Assembly: GCA_947585595.1 (NCBI GenBank)
Contig: CANPXB010000013.1
Coordinates: 1 to 41,038 of the forward strand
Length of the DNA: 41,038 bases
Source of the DNA: an uncultured Bacilli bacterium
GTDB taxonomy: Bacteria; Bacillota_I; Bacilli_A; RF39; UBA660
Reading direction: 5' to 3'
Shown here in pieces: positions 40,341 to 41,038 of the stretch. The notes beneath the pieces were generated by a model. It had not been told where the DNA came from and did not search any database. It saw only the letters and a program-made list of their open reading frames with translations. Within the stretch, counting starts at the first letter, position 1. Each line of letters begins with the position of its first letter. The translations under genes were made by a program, and so were the position numbers.

Positions 40341-40931
40341 ATGAAGATTGATACTGTTGAACTTAAAAGTATAGCAGTTAGAACTAGTCAGTATCCAGAA
40401 GATAAGAAAGATGAATTTTTATTAGTAGGTAGAAGTAATGTTGGTAAAAGTTCTTTTATCAATTCAATTATTAGTCGTAAGAATTTCGCGCATACTAGTG
40501 CAACACCAGGTAAAACAAAAACTTTAAATTTTTATTTAATTAATGATAAATTTTATTTAGTAGATGTTCCTGGTTATGGGTATGCTTCTGTTTCCCAAGA
40601 AATTCAAAAAAAATTTGGTTTGATGATAGAAGAATATTTAATCAATAGAGAAAATTTAAAAAGAGTCTTTTTATTAATTGATTTTAGACATAAACCTACA
40701 GAAGATGATTTATTAATGTTTAATTTTATGAAACATTATAATTTAGATGTAACGATTGTAGCTACTAAGTATGATAAAGTAGGTCAGAAAGATCGTGTTA
40801 AGAATGAAAGTATATTAAAAGAATCTTTTGAACTTCGTGAAAATGATAATATTGTATTGTTTTCTTCAGTAACTAAAAAGGGTCGTGAAGAAATATATAC
40901 GATTATTGAAGAATGTCTAGGTACTAAGTAG
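40341..40931 (+). CDS. engB: Ribosome-assembly GTPase EngB/YsxC
   Basis: 196 aa. TRAFAC GTPase needed for 50S subunit assembly. G1 GRSNVGKS (30-37), G2 in ATPGKT (54-59), G3 DVPGYG (75-80), G4 TKYDK (142-146), and a G5-like FSSVTKKG. Size and order match the family. ATG 40341 is set by GGTGA five nt upstream; GTG 40329 would include the ribosome site. Monocistronic here, not beside lon or clpX as in Bacillus. Confidence 0.96.
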   Translation: MKIDTVELKSIAVRTSQYPEDKKDEFLLVGRSNVGKSSFINSIISRKNFAHTSATPGKTKTLNFYLINDKFYLVDVPGYGYASVSQEIQKKFGLMIEEYLINRENLKRVFLLIDFRHKPTEDDLLMFNFMKHYNLDVTIVATKYDKVGQKDRVKNESILKESFELRENDNIVLFSSVTKKGREEIYTIIEECLGTK

Positions 40932-40945
40932 TACCTTTTCTTTTG
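40919..40945 (+). terminator. Intrinsic terminator of engB
   Basis: A perfect 7-bp stem AGGTACT/AGTACCT (40919-40925/40930-40936) with a 4-nt loop and TTTTCTTTT. The TAG stop (40929-40931) is inside the hairpin. Confidence 0.85.
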
Positions 40946-40975
40946 TTTAGAGTTAATTTATAATTAAGATAGAAT

Positions 40976-41004
40976 TTTACATATGATAATAATTATGTTA
41001 AAAT
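40976..41004 (+). promoter_or_regulatory. Promoter of the gene that starts at the window edge
   Basis: TTTACA (40976-40981), 17 nt, TAAAAT (40999-41004), with TGT extending the -10. Confidence 0.6.
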
Positions 41005-41028
41005 ACCACGAGAAATGAGGGGTAGAAG

Positions 41029-41038
41029 ATGAAAAAGA
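41029..41038 (+). CDS. First codons of a gene cut by the window end
   Basis: ATG 41029 with GAGGGG (41017-41022) 6 nt upstream and a promoter at 40976-41004. Only Met-Lys and the next codon are visible, so nothing can be said of the product. Confidence 0.6.

Noticed and set aside
1-41038. Mobile elements, prophage, CRISPR, direct repeats
   Set aside because: No transposase, integrase, phage structural gene or spaced repeat array seen on either strand.

Overview
The window is a compact, very AT-rich chromosomal segment from a Gram-positive-type bacterium (Firmicutes/Bacilli lineage). It has low-GC codon use, CCA-encoded tRNAs, strong AGGAGG/GAGGTG ribosome binding sites, and Bacilli markers: EzrA, YidD, PrsA, an S4 gene with a long leader, RecX, and an FtsK/SpoIIIE translocase. 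Close spacing of rpsD, ezrA, a NifZ-type cysteine desulfurase, thiI and ackA recalls the Bacillus neighbourhood. Small genes, many TM/secreted proteins of unknown function, and 13 TAG but only one TGA stop among 41 complete genes suggest an uncultured, reduced Bacilli clade close to the Mollicutes root (for example the RF39 group). That placement is inference. The genetic code is standard. I saw no phage, transposon, CRISPR array or rRNA.

Layout. 1-400: the end of one tRNA plus tRNA-Lys, tRNA-Arg and tRNA-Pro. 580-3453: a small SH3-like protein, a membrane-anchored XRE regulator, and convergent malQ. 3524-6036: yidD and membrane/secreted unknowns. 6062-8936: a gene run with DUF1294, ASCH, NUDIX, CmpB-like and SWIM-finger proteins. 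8990-11812: a bPH-like membrane protein with an ABC-2-type exporter. 11863-15947: an AI-2E transporter, an HD dNTPase-like protein and a membrane beta-propeller-like protein. 16017-19436: dapF with the M16 pair yfmF/yfmH. 19466-25460: rpsD, ezrA, cysteine desulfurase, a reversed kinase-like gene, and thiI (cell division and tRNA thiolation). 25516-28946: a zincin-like unknown, a small protein, and ackA with a DHH phosphoesterase. 29047-33675: a 33-aa membrane peptide, recX, prsA, a 29-aa YjcZ/SscA-like peptide, and ftsK. 33743-40258: an unknown cytoplasmic protein, a large surface protein with an NPDTG sorting signal, then a three-gene envelope operon (zinc-ribbon/TM/zincin, an HtrA-like pseudoprotease, a PsbP/Mog1-like anchored protein). 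40341-40931: engB, and the first codons of another gene.

The transcription architecture is uniform and legible. Most units end in an intrinsic terminator whose hairpin contains the gene's own stop codon. The T-tract runs into an extended -10 promoter (TGN-TATAAT) of the next gene, and the predicted 5' leader is only about 0-20 nt. Long leaders are exceptional; the clear one is upstream of rpsD. The most interesting items are the three-gene envelope operon, two micro-membrane proteins, the hairpin in the translation start region at 4789, a predicted leaderless mRNA at 6062, and the near-absence of TGA stops.
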